Shown here one piece after another: positions 35,241-45,435 of a stretch of DNA of 64,000 bases. A program made the translations under genes and the position numbers. The stretch covers positions 1,302,001 through 1,366,000 of the forward strand of contig JAJNNQ010000011.1 in the NCBI GenBank assembly GCA_027886175.1, in the 5' to 3' direction. Numbering within the stretch: the stretch's first letter is position 1; each line of letters begins with the position of its first letter. This DNA is from Phylloscopus collybita (taxonomy: Eukaryota; Chordata; Aves; Passeriformes; Phylloscopidae). Below the pieces are notes generated by a model. That model had not been told where the DNA came from, searched no databases, and saw only the letters and a list, made by a program, of their open reading frames with translations.

Positions 35241-35300
35241 TTTGGATCCTCTGTGCGGAGGAGGCGGCGGCGGCGGAGCTCGGAGGCGGCTCCGGCGCAG
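35241..35300 (+). other. Untranslated exon 1 of ZNF-5
   Basis: Ends GGCGCAG|GTGGGAGCC at 35300. It is followed in the intron by a short CTCGGGGCTCGGGC tandem repeat (35327-35365) not seen in the other copies. Confidence 0.55.
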
Positions 35301-35429
35301 GTGGGAGCCGCGCTGGGTTGTGCCGGGGCTCGGGGCTCGGGCCTCGGGGCTCGGGCCTCGGGGCTGGCTGCGGGCGGAGGGGGCGGCAGGGGGCTCTGGC
35401 TGTGGCTGGGTTGTGCCGTGTCCTCGTTA

Positions 35430-35790
35430 ATATGCACCCCCCTTTTGTATAACATCCGATATTCCTGGCTCTGTTCAGGCTTTGTTCTTCTTCTCCGTGT
35501 TGAGGAATTCAGCAGGACCTTGGCTGAGCAGCAGTCCGTGTCAATGAGTAACATTTTCTGAAACTGATGAGTTTCTCCCGTTGCTTCCTTATCTCCAAGT
35601 CCCCGTCCCTCTCTCCGAGCAGATTTCAGTCACTGACTCTGTTTTTGCTTCCTGGTTCCTCTTTGGTTTTGGGATTATTGTCAGTGACCTCAATTCTGAG
35701 AAAAACGAAAATTCAATCTTAGAATATTTTCCAAAAGTGTCCCTGGCCATCAGCCAAGGAACACCCTGCACTTTAAGGCAGCCTTATCTC
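35430..35790 (-). mobile_element. Truncated type B LTR in ZNF-5 intron
   Basis: R and U5 are missing. The intron sequence jumps at a GTGTCC(T/G)CG microhomology near 35420 into U3 (TCGTTAATATGCACCCC). It is therefore a deletion derivative of the element at 13720-14340. Confidence 0.6.
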
Positions 35791-35929
35791 TGTGCTGTTC
35801 CTTTACTGAGGTACATACATATTCATGAGTTTCATGCTCTTCTCAAACATTCTTGACTGCTTTTGATGGTTTAGAAATTTTCTTTGTTTTGGTTTTCTGC
35901 TCTGGCTTATCTACATCACATCCTGCAGA

Positions 35930-37919
35930 TCAGGTCCTGCTCATGGATAATCTGATCCCATCCCAGGGTGAAATGCTGTGTTCTTGGTTTGAGTGGATTG
36001 GTGGGCCAGACTGAGGGGCTGGATCTGTCTGCTTGGTTCTTATTTTGAGGACAGCTTGTAATCTAATGATGCCATTGAAATGATCAGTGGGTTCTCTGGC
36101 TCCTGATATGAATTTGTTGGGGTTCCCAGGGGCTGCTCCGTGGTGTTGTGGGATTTGTTCTGGTGGTCGTTCATCTTTTCCCCATTTTTGGGTGCTTCCT
36201 CCCGCCAGGGCTGCATCAATTTGTCTCTTTTCTGTAGTTAAATCATCACATTCTTGGATTCCCAACTGATTTCTCTGAACTTGTGGCAGCAGAAACTCTC
36301 CAGTCCTCTGATGCTCCCTGTGTGACACAGACAGGGACAGCACATGTTGGAGTGGGGAGAGGGGTGATTGCCTCCCACTTATTTTAGTGAAGCTTTCTCA
36401 ACATTTTCCCTTTGCTGTTTCCCTTTGCAGCTGAACCAACTTCTGTTGCAGAGTCAGAGATCCTCACTCTGGGCTCTGCCTTTAGCTGTGCAAATTCTGT
36501 CTGTGTGAGCAGGCAGAGCTTGGGCTGAGGGACAGAGGGAATCAGCCCAATTCCTGCCCCAGGCAAGGAGCCCCCGGTGCATTGTCCACACTTTTCCCCA
36601 GCAGTGTGAATTTGCATTTCTGAAGCTCCTCTCCTGGCTGCCTGGAACTGGAGCTTCTCTTCCTGGGCAACCACTGAATGACTCATATGTGGCCCCCCAA
36701 TAATTTGCATTTTTTTTTCTATTTTGATTTTTATACAATATTTTATGTGTTTACAATACAATATTTTAAGTGTTTATGCGTGAAATTGTCACCTTTAGGG
36801 CTTTTCTGGTTTTGCAAAATGCAGCCTAAAGATAAACTTTGAAAAAGCCAAAAACCAAAATTTTGTGATCACTGACAGCCACAGACAAACACACATAAAA
36901 ACATTCCAAGGCAATAAATTTCTTTCTACTTCTTCTCCTAAGACAACAAATTGATCCTCACAGCCCTGGCCCAAACCAAACTGACAATATAAAAGTAGGA
37001 TATTGCAAAAACTTATTCTAATATTGTAATCTTGTCACTGAAACTGTGGGAAAACCCAAAACTCTCCAACAATATCTTTAGTGTTAGAGAGTCAAGGCAT
37101 CACTTGATTCTGGCCAGGATGGGCAGCAGAAATCATTTCACCCACACATAGCCCGGGGTGCAGAGAAAATCATTCCATGACATGTGAGTTTTACTGGATT
37201 GTTCCCTAAACTTTTTACAGTCTGAACCCATAGAAATCCCTTGGTTTGATGTTCATTGCTTCCAAGTTGCTGAGTTTTCAGGATTTGATTTCCTGTTGGA
37301 CCCGGATCCCTTTGCCTCTGATGTTAATCAGGTCTGCACTCCTGGAATTCCTTCTCAGCCTTTTCCAGCCCAGGTGTCTGCAGCTCTTCCAGGGGCAGTG
37401 TCTGGGCTGGGTGTTGGTTGCTGGTTGCTGATGGTCGTTGATGTTTTGTTGATGGTCGTTCTCTCTGTGGGGATCTTTTGGGCTCTTCCCAGTCTGGTGA
37501 GATGTTCAACTCATCTCTGCTGAGTGCTGTAACATCCCTTCAAATAAAACCTTGAAAATTCCTTTCCCCGGGGCAAAGGCCAACCGAGGCTGAGTGGAGA
37601 AATGAAATCAAAAACAATTTTAAAGTCGGTCTATTTTCCACCCATCTGAGCCCAGCCAGCCCAGAGTGTGAGTGTGGCTGAGGCCCAGAGTGGAATTCTC
37701 CCGGTGTCTCCCCAGCCCCTGTGGCAGTGCAGGCACAGAAAGCCCTGAAGCTGCAGCAGTGGCAGCAAGGATTGGCCCGCAGTGCCTGGAGATGCCAAGG
37801 GAGGGTGCCCAGGCAGAGCATTCCAGCAGAGGATCTGTGGGCAGGCACAGGGGCTTCCCCCGCTGTGGAGCCCTGGCTGCTGCTCCCTTGCCTTCAGTGC
37901 AGGCTCAGCCGTGGGGAAT
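35930..37919 (-). mobile_element. ERV internal remnant in ZNF-5 intron, unassigned
   Basis: Mirror of 31524-33400, extended at its low end by a block that in ZNF-1 and ZNF-3 adjoins the gag remnant (8.5 and 15.3 kb). All frames are short and broken. Confidence 0.45.
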
Positions 37920-38493
37920 TGCAGGATCAGGACTGCACAGTCAGGAATTGTAAAGCAGGTTTGTTTTATTCCTGCTGGGACGCCTACGGGATCTTTCCAC
38001 CACTGATGCCGACCTGGTGGAGACAGGTTCCAGGTTTAAATGCACTCAGACCCCACAAAGCTGCACCTCCCTGCCCACCCATCCTTTGCCCATTCTCTGC
38101 CTTCTTGCCCTTTATATTACAATCAGCCTTTTGTGGTGCCACGCCTTCTGGTGGTCGCTGGCAGGGGTGTCCTGATGAAGTCAGAATTCTTCCTCGGTGT
38201 TCACTCTTTGACCTCCCTCTCTGAGCAGGTGCAGAGAAGGTTTGGGGAATTCCCAGGTCAGTTTGTCCTGGCTGAAACCAGGACCCTGGTTCTTGCTGGT
38301 TTGTTAATCCACTGGTTCTGCTTTTTGGGATCTTTACAATACCTAAGTCCAGCTTCAGTGAGTTTTAACAATACATCTTCTCTCTGTGGCCTTTACCTGG
38401 CACCCAAATTCCTTTGGATTCTGTTCATGGGTCCGACCTTACAAGTTACACTCCTGTGCCTTCTGGTACAACTTGTTTCTCTTCTTTTACACA
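37920..38493 (-). mobile_element. LTR (type H), minus orientation
   Basis: Mirror of 30950-31523, with the TATA-like motif and polyadenylation signal preserved on the minus strand. Confidence 0.6.
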
Positions 38494-38559
38494 ATTGCTA
38501 AATGAGCTGTATATATTTCTGTTCTCCCCTTCACCTGTTTAAGTACTTTATATGTTTCT

Positions 38560-39385
38560 AAAATTCTGAATTTTCATATCCATATACTTTTCCCATTTCG
38601 ACGGCCTCCCATCCTGCTCCTCCTTCCCACTCCTTGGGCAGGACCCGATGTCCTGGTTGGATGTTGTCAGCAGCAAAGTCCCAAGGCAGGGTCTGTGCCA
38701 GCCGAGCTTCCTGTGGGAGAGATTTCACAGGAGACAGGATTCTGGCCACAGACTGCTTTAAATATCCATCCCTTATCTCCACCCTGCACATTACCAGAGT
38801 AAGGAATTCCAAACACCAGTTCCAAGGGAGGTAGTTGAATGTCTGCCCTGGATCTGGCTTTTATTCTTGGCAAAGCCAATGGCAAAAGCAGTACCCATGG
38901 CTTCTTGGTTTCTGTCACCAGCTTCCAAAGGTGTTTCTTTATTTCCCCACTCATTCTTTCTACCTGACCTGAGCTCTGGGGGTGCCAGGGGTTGTGGAGG
39001 TCCCATTGTGTCCCTAAAGCTGCCATAACCCCCTGAAGGATCTTTCCTGTAAAATGAGTTCCCCATCTGAGACTATTGCTTCCACAATCCCTTCTCTTGG
39101 AATTATTTGTTTTAGAAATACCTTAATAAGTGATGAAGTGATGACTGAAGCAGTCAGAATTGCTTTTGGTCACCCAGTCAGGTGCCATGGTGTTAGCAGA
39201 AGATATTGAAGCGTTCCTGCTCAGGGCATTTCAGTCCCAGGCTCTCACAAGCACACACAGCTCTGCCGGTTGAGCTGACCATGTGGGTGGTCACCTGTGC
39301 TTTGCCTGATTCCCTTTCCTAAATAACAGCTTGTCTTGTAACTCTCTTCCCTTCTGCTGCCCTTGAAGACCCATCCCTAAACACA
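38560..39385 (-). mobile_element. Class I ERV RNase H-integrase remnant
   Basis: The minus-strand frame at 38667-39026 contains WDLHNPWHPQSSGQVERMSG, the integrase core with the third catalytic residue (Glu of GQVE), and PLALPRIKARSRADIQ. Upstream (39.03-39.38 kb) the integrase second-Asp region and an RNase H start are in other frames. At 39385 it joins the retroviral leader/zinc-finger flank, so gag to reverse transcriptase is deleted. Not functional. Confidence 0.7.
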
Positions 39386-40049
39386 TTTTCTGCTGACTCT
39401 TCCCAGCCCCCCCTGATCTGTCACTCGTCTGTCTCCTGGACACTCTCGGGTTCCCAATCAATCCTGGGGGCAGGAGGAGAAGGGAAGGAGAAGCAGGGAT
39501 GAAGAATAAAATGGTGAAAGGATGCACGTGGGAGGAGAAGGTGGGATTGTGCAGGAGAAGGAGGAACAGTAGGAGGAAGAGGAGTGTGAGGAAGAGTAGG
39601 GACACGGGGAGGAGGAGGAGCAGGAAGAGGAGGCAGCACAAGGTTCCACCCGTCCCTGGATCTGCAGCCTCCCCCAGCCCCGGGAGCGTTGCCCCCCCAC
39701 ATGCAGCAGGTGAGGGGGGAGGTGGATCCAGGATTTTCATGGGAGTGAATCTTGGTGTTTCTGAGCTTTATTGGGCTAAATGTTGGTGCTTTGGGTTTTT
39801 GCAAGGGATTGAATCTTTATGTTTTAGAAGATGTTTTGTATGAGTCTGGATATTTGGGGAGTTTTTGTTCTGTGTCTTGATGTTTGGAGGACTTTATGGC
39901 TGAATCTTGGTGTTTTAGAGGTTCTTACAGACACAAGGTGCCCCCTGGTTTCCTGAGATGAACATGGGCAAGGAGGAACCCCCAGCCTAAGGCTCTCTCC
40001 TCTTTCTTTTTCTCCAAACCAGGATTTGTCATTCCCAAGGAGTGTCTGG

Positions 40050-40874
40050 ATGGAGGAGGAGGAAAAGCCCCGGAGATCCCACAGGAGGAGGGGCTGCAAA
40101 CCCAGCCCAGGGAGCTGCGAGGAGGAAAGACCCCCCTTGTGCCAGGAGGGCGGCCGGAGATCCAGCCGGAGCTCAGAGCTGGAGGAGAAGCCTGATGGAG
40201 GGGAGAAGCCCCACAAGTGCTTGGAATGTGGGAAGGGCTTCAGCCGCAGGTCCGAGCTGATCCGGCACCAGAGGATCCACACTGGGGAACGGCCCTATGA
40301 GTGTGGGGAGTGTGGGATGAGCTTCAGCCGGAAGGACAAGCTTAGGAAACACCAGATGATCCACACTGGGGAAAAACCCTGCAAGTGTGGGGAGTGTGGG
40401 ATGAGCTTCAGCCGGAAGGACAAGCTTAGGCGTCACCAGATGATCCACACTGGGGAAAAGCCCTACAAGTGTGGGGAATGTGGGAAGAGCTTCAGAGATA
40501 GCACAGACCTGCTCCTGCACCAGGTTATCCACACTGGGGAAAGGCCCTACACCTGCTTGGAATGTGGGAAGGGCTTTGGATACAGGTCCCGCCTGAGAAA
40601 CCACCAGCGCATCCACACTGGGGAGAGGCCCTACGAGTGTCCCGAGTGTTGGAAGAGGTTTCACACCAGCTCCACTCTCCTCGTCCATCAGCGGATTCAC
40701 ACGGAGGAGAGGCCCTTCCGCTGCCCCGACTGCGGGAAGGGCTTCAAGCACAACTCACACCTCACTCTCCACCGGCGCATCCACACCGGGGAGAGGCCCT
40801 ACGAGTGTCCTGAGTGTGGGAAGAGCTTCTCAGACAGATCTGCCTTTGCCAGACACCAACGGAGCCACCAGTAA
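40050..40874 (+). CDS. C2H2 zinc-finger protein ZNF-5, last exon, 8 fingers
   Basis: The exon starts at 40023 after AAACCAG and reads DLSFPRSVW to the ATG at 40050. The lead [20 protein letters not shown] is followed by eight C2H2 fingers. Fingers 2 and 3 are almost identical (SRKDKLRKH and SRKDKLRRH), an 84-bp tandem duplication of one finger. Finger 6 has CWKRF instead of CGKRF, and the last helix has Phe for Leu (SDRSAFARH). It ends QRSHQ-stop. Promoter and exon 1 at 35.1-35.3 kb lie on the same strand. Probable DNA-binding regulator. Confidence 0.87.
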   Translation: MEEEEKPRRSHRRRGCKPSPGSCEEERPPLCQEGGRRSSRSSELEEKPDGGEKPHKCLECGKGFSRRSELIRHQRIHTGERPYECGECGMSFSRKDKLRKHQMIHTGEKPCKCGECGMSFSRKDKLRRHQMIHTGEKPYKCGECGKSFRDSTDLLLHQVIHTGERPYTCLECGKGFGYRSRLRNHQRIHTGERPYECPECWKRFHTSSTLLVHQRIHTEERPFRCPDCGKGFKHNSHLTLHRRIHTGERPYECPECGKSFSDRSAFARHQRSHQ

Positions 40875-41139
40875 GGGAAGCCCCGGGAGTGCCCTGAGAG
40901 CGGGAAGAGCTTCGTGCGCTGCTCCAGCTCCATCCCCCGTGGGAGGATCGGCGTTGGATGATCCCCAGTGACCCCTGTTGGGCAGAGCCCTGGTGATCCA
41001 TGATCCTGGTGATCCCTGTTGGGAAGACACCTGGCTGGGGGGCTCCACATCTTCCTGGCTCCCCGTGGGCACCTGGATAAACACAGGGGCAGGAACATCC
41101 ATCGAGACACAGACGAACACTGGGAATTCCTTGGGAAGT

Positions 41140-41580
41140 GTGGATTTGTGGTTTTAGTTACTTTTAGCTAGCTGAATTTATAAAGGTTTTTGGATTTTTT
41201 TTTTTTAGATGGTTTCAATTTGTTCTAGACGGAAAAATTTAGAGGAGTAGTGAGGGCTTGCAATTGCAGCCTTCTGGGGCCTGGAGTTTTAGAGGGAGTG
41301 GGACTGGTGAGAGACTGAGTGAGCTGAGCTGTATTTACAGCAAAGATTTTTTTAGTTTGTTATTTTTTCTCAGAGCAGCGAAAACTTTTATTGGTTTATA
41401 TTATTCATTCTTTGGGCTTTTGGGCATCTTGTTTGTTAAGTAAATATTTTTTTCTACTTTTCTCTTAAGAAGTTCTTTTCTTTTTTGGACTGACTGAGAG
41501 AAGGAGCTGTTTAAGATTGCTTTCCAGAGGAGCCCCCTTTGGAGGTTTCCTCCCAAATTTGCCCTAAACCAAGACATACA
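41140..41580 (+). mobile_element. 5' LTR of AT-rich class II ERV, plus orientation
   Basis: Ends CCAAGACATACA at 41580, directly before the primer-binding site. Mirror of 5614-6045. The start near GTGTGGATTTGTGG is approximate. Confidence 0.65.
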
Positions 41581-41587
41581 TTGTTAT

Positions 41588-41606
41588 TGGCGCCCAAGTG
41601 GGGCTC
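41588..41606 (+). other. Retroviral primer-binding site, tRNA-Lys type
   Basis: TGGCGCCCAAGTGGGGCTC, identical to the site at 5588-5606 and at the same distance from the LTR. Confidence 0.75.
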
Positions 41607-43226
41607 AAAAAAATATATTAGTGACATTTTAGTTATACTTTATTGAAAAATAAAATAGTCAGTAGCCATGTTGCGCCTTAAATCCCCAATGTCTCTTAAA
41701 ATAAAATCCTTTCTGTTTTTTTGTTCCTGTAAGTTTTTTTAAAATTTTAATACCTTTCTAGTCCCTAAATTTGTTTTCTTACCCAGAAACAGCTTCAATG
41801 GTGCCCCTAACACATAACTTTGACACTAAAAATGCACAAATTTAAAGAGCTATTCTCCTAAGCTCAGTAATTTTAATTTATAAACAGCTTCTACAAGTAC
41901 TGGAGTTTGTGCCAAAGATATTTAGTTTATAACTTCTTCGTCCTACCCTGCATCCTAATTCCAGTAACATATTTAAAACTTACTAATAATTACACCTGGT
42001 TGGTTTAAAAAAAAAAAAGTAAAAAGTAAAGCTTTCTAGTCTTTTCTTTCCTTTTTCTCTTAAATCAGTTACATCACTTTTAAAAAATGGTCAGTATCCC
42101 CTAAATAATAAAAGAACCACTCCTAATATATAACCTAATGATCATCCTGTATTCAGTTTACAGCTTGTCTAAAATAAAGTCTGTGTTTTCCAGAAAGGCC
42201 AACAAAACTGCTAACCTAAAAGTAAACCCAAAAATAAACCCAAGTGTAAAAATCCTGAATAGTTTAAAAAAAAACGAAGAAAAAAAAACCCCTGAACCTT
42301 AAGAAAATTTTCTGATCCCCAACTTAAAAATTTTCATGTATACAAATACATAACCCAAATAAAATAAAAAAAAAATCTAAAAAAACCCTACCATAATAAT
42401 TCTAAAAAAAAATTCATAATCATAAATTAAGCCCCTACATAAGCTTATCACACACTGCTAAATAATGTAAAACAGCAAATAAAAACAGGGGGGCAGGGAG
42501 ATAAATCAGCAACGACCCCAATCACTCAAATTGCAACCAACACCCCAACTACTCAAACAGCAGCTAAACCAAACAATAAACCTTAATCAACAACTATACC
42601 AAATAAAAAACTTAAATCAGCAGTTAAACCCAGTAATAAACCCAAAACAGCAGCTAAACCAGACAGGGAGCCTAAAACACCAACAGTCGCCCCAGCAGAA
42701 AAGCGCACACACAAAACTCATCAACCAGGAAACAATAATCCAAACAAAACCCCTCAATACCTCCCAACACCCAATCACAAACCCAACCGGCCAACAGCAG
42801 ATCACAAACCCAACCAACCAGCAAAAGACCAAAAGCTACTATTAAATTCTTTCCCCTAAAGAACCTTCAAAACCTAAAAAAAAATTCCACTCAACAACCT
42901 AATAAATCTGTAATTAATTATTTAATCCGTCTTTAAAATGCTGCAAACAGAGCTACAACTCTAAACAACCCTGAAGCAAAGCATTTAAAACCGCTATGAC
43001 AAAATCCAGTTATCAGGAACAAATAATAAAAAAACCCAAACCCTTGCAGTCTCTGGGAACAGGTCCTGGGAAGTGTAGCACAAAAATATCTGTGTACAAA
43101 CAATCTCTATGTACAGCAAACCCAGTTAAAAAAACATAAAAGAAAAAAATTAATGCTTAAAAAAATGGCAGTAAGAAAAATTATCTTCTCAAATAACCTG
43201 AACTCTAAAAACCCAAACTTAATACC
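41607..43226 (+). mobile_element. AT-rich ERV internal region, degenerate
   Basis: A-rich sense strand. The gag-like Lys/Pro/Thr/Asn-rich segment of the 3791-5587 element lies at 42480-42860 but is split over frames here. It lacks the TA array present in that copy. No pol recognised. Confidence 0.6.
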
Positions 43227-43860
43227 TGTCTTGGGTTAGGGAACCAAAAATGTGTATTCTATTTCATCTGTTGAAAGCAGCTGGGGAGATGTTTTTCTTT
43301 ATCTCTTGTAACTCCAGGTGGGAGGGCGGCTGATGGTTTCTGATAACGGGCCAGCTGTTCAAACCAGGTGGGGCAGTGTTTCTTATCTCTTTCACCACCT
43401 GTCCACCCTCCAGGGGATATCTTCTGCTGATGGGCCATGCAGGCTCAGCAGTGACAGGACACATTCCATCATCCCATTGGGAGATGCTCCACCCAGTGTG
43501 GGAGGAGCCAACCATTCCTACCTGGATAAAAACTGAGACGTAGGAACACCAGGGATCTGGTTCCACTGGATTCCCGGAGGAAGATCAGACCCTTCTCACC
43601 ATCACTGGGCCCTTTTCTCTCAGGGTCATCTCTGCCCCAACAGCACCACATCTGCCACTCCAGGAGGGCTGACTGTGGACTGCTCCCAACAGCCTGACCA
43701 ACAGGGTGTCAGGTTGTATCTCTGACTGTGTCAGGGTTTCTGGGATTTTTGTTTGTTTGCTTGGGTTTATTTTGTACTCCTACATTTGTATTGTGAATAT
43801 TCCTAGTCCAGAGCTGTTATTCCTATTCCCAAATCTCTGCCTGAAAGCCCTGTAGTGGTG
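43227..43860 (+). mobile_element. LTR-like element, plus orientation
   Basis: Begins TGTCTTGGGTTAGGGAACC. TATA-like CTGGATAAAAACTG lies near 43523. Its end merges into the 190-bp direct repeat. Mirror of 3165-3790. Confidence 0.6.
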
Positions 43861-44740
43861 TGTTGGATTTTCTCTGTTCAATCTGTGTTCAGACTGTTCA
43901 TTTGGTGGGTTCCATGTACCCCCGTTGAACCCCCATTGGTGTCACCCCACAGTTGTTTCCCCAGTTCCAGTTTGATGTCAGTCTCCTGCTCCCCACCCCC
44001 AAGGACCTGTCCATCTCACCGAGGCCTCTCCCTGGCTCTAGAAAGTTCCAGGGGAGGCGTGGTGTGGTAGGCCAGGATGCGAGGAGGTCCCTCCTTCCCC
44101 CAGGGATTGGCTCCTGGAGGAGTCTCTCATCCCCAGGGCCACTCCCTGGCCCTCCCTGGTTGCTCCTTCCCTGATCCTTCCCTGCGCTCCTGCCCCTGTT
44201 CAAAGCAGCTGGCCCAGGGCACTCTGTGCTCTGCTGAGGCAGACTCCCTGGGCTGAGGCTGCTCCCCTGAGCCCTCAAGAACCTTCAGTGGCCACTCCTC
44301 AGCAGAGTCCTCCTTGATTCTCCTCAGCTCCATCCCAGCTGCCAGCCCTGGAGCTGGGCTGTAAGGAACCCCCCGGCTGGGCTCAGTTGCTCAGCCTGCT
44401 GAGCTGCACCGCTCGCCTGCAGCCGCTGCCAGGGCTGCCCGGGGCAGGTGAGGGCAGAGACAGCAAGGCACGGCTCCAGAGCCCTGGGCTGCAAAATTGG
44501 AATCGTTTGGAGGGGCTGAGGGGTTTAGCTCTCACTTACTTTTGGACTGCTTCCAACAGCCTGACCAACAGCGTGTCAGGTTGTAGCTCTGACTGTGTCA
44601 CGGTTTTCCAGGATTGTTGTTTGTTTATTTGCTTGGTTGGTTGGTTTTGTTTTCTACTGCATTTGTATTGTGAATATTCCTAGTCCAGAACTGTTCTTCC
44701 TATTCCCAAATCTTTGCCTGAAAGCCCTGAATTGCAAAAT
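43861..44740. other. Conserved block 3' of MHC copy 2 with second direct repeat
   Basis: Mirror of 2290-3164. The direct repeat recurs at 44540-44740. The same 68- and 126-codon frames occur on the minus strand. No recognised gene. Confidence 0.5.
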
Positions 44741-45435
44741 GATCATTCCGAGGGGGTGAGGGGTTTGCATTCCCCATTCCAAGGGAAACTGCAGCTTTCC
44801 CTGGCAGATCCCTGTCTTTCCAACCCAAGCCAAGGGGAGGTGGCAGTGGCTGGTCTGGGGTTGTGGGGAAGGGGTGGAAAAGTGGGGGATGAGAGGGGGC
44901 TGGGAGCCCCAAATTGCCTTGGGAGGGGTCCCACTCCTCCTCCTTTCCAATCCCCGGGATGGAGCCGGGGCAGGTCGGGCTGGGGCAGCGCTGGGCTCTG
45001 GGCCCGGCCTGGGCACCCCCCATGAGCCCCCTCCTCAAATTCCCCTGGCAGCTCAGAGGGGTCCTGGTGCCATTTTGGCGTTCACTGGGGGCCGTGTTGG
45101 GGTTCAGGTGCCCCCCAAGGAGTCCCCAGAGCGGGGTGACACGGGGGGGACACACGGGGGTCCCCATTCCCGATCCATCCCAGGGCCCGTTCTGCCCCCG
45201 CCCCCCCAGGCACGGTCACCCCGCAGGGTCCCCCCAAGTCCCTCCCCAGTGCCCCCCATGAACGGGACTGGGCTGAACTGGGAAGCTTTCCTGGGAAGAC
45301 TGGGAGCAGCCGGGCAGGGCCAGAGTGCCAGCGGGGCTGGGGGGACACACGACCCCCCCAAAATCAGCGCGGGGACAGAGCGGGGGGTCCCGGCCGGGCC
45401 CGAGGCCACGGGGAGGGGCTGCGGCTGCTGCTGGC

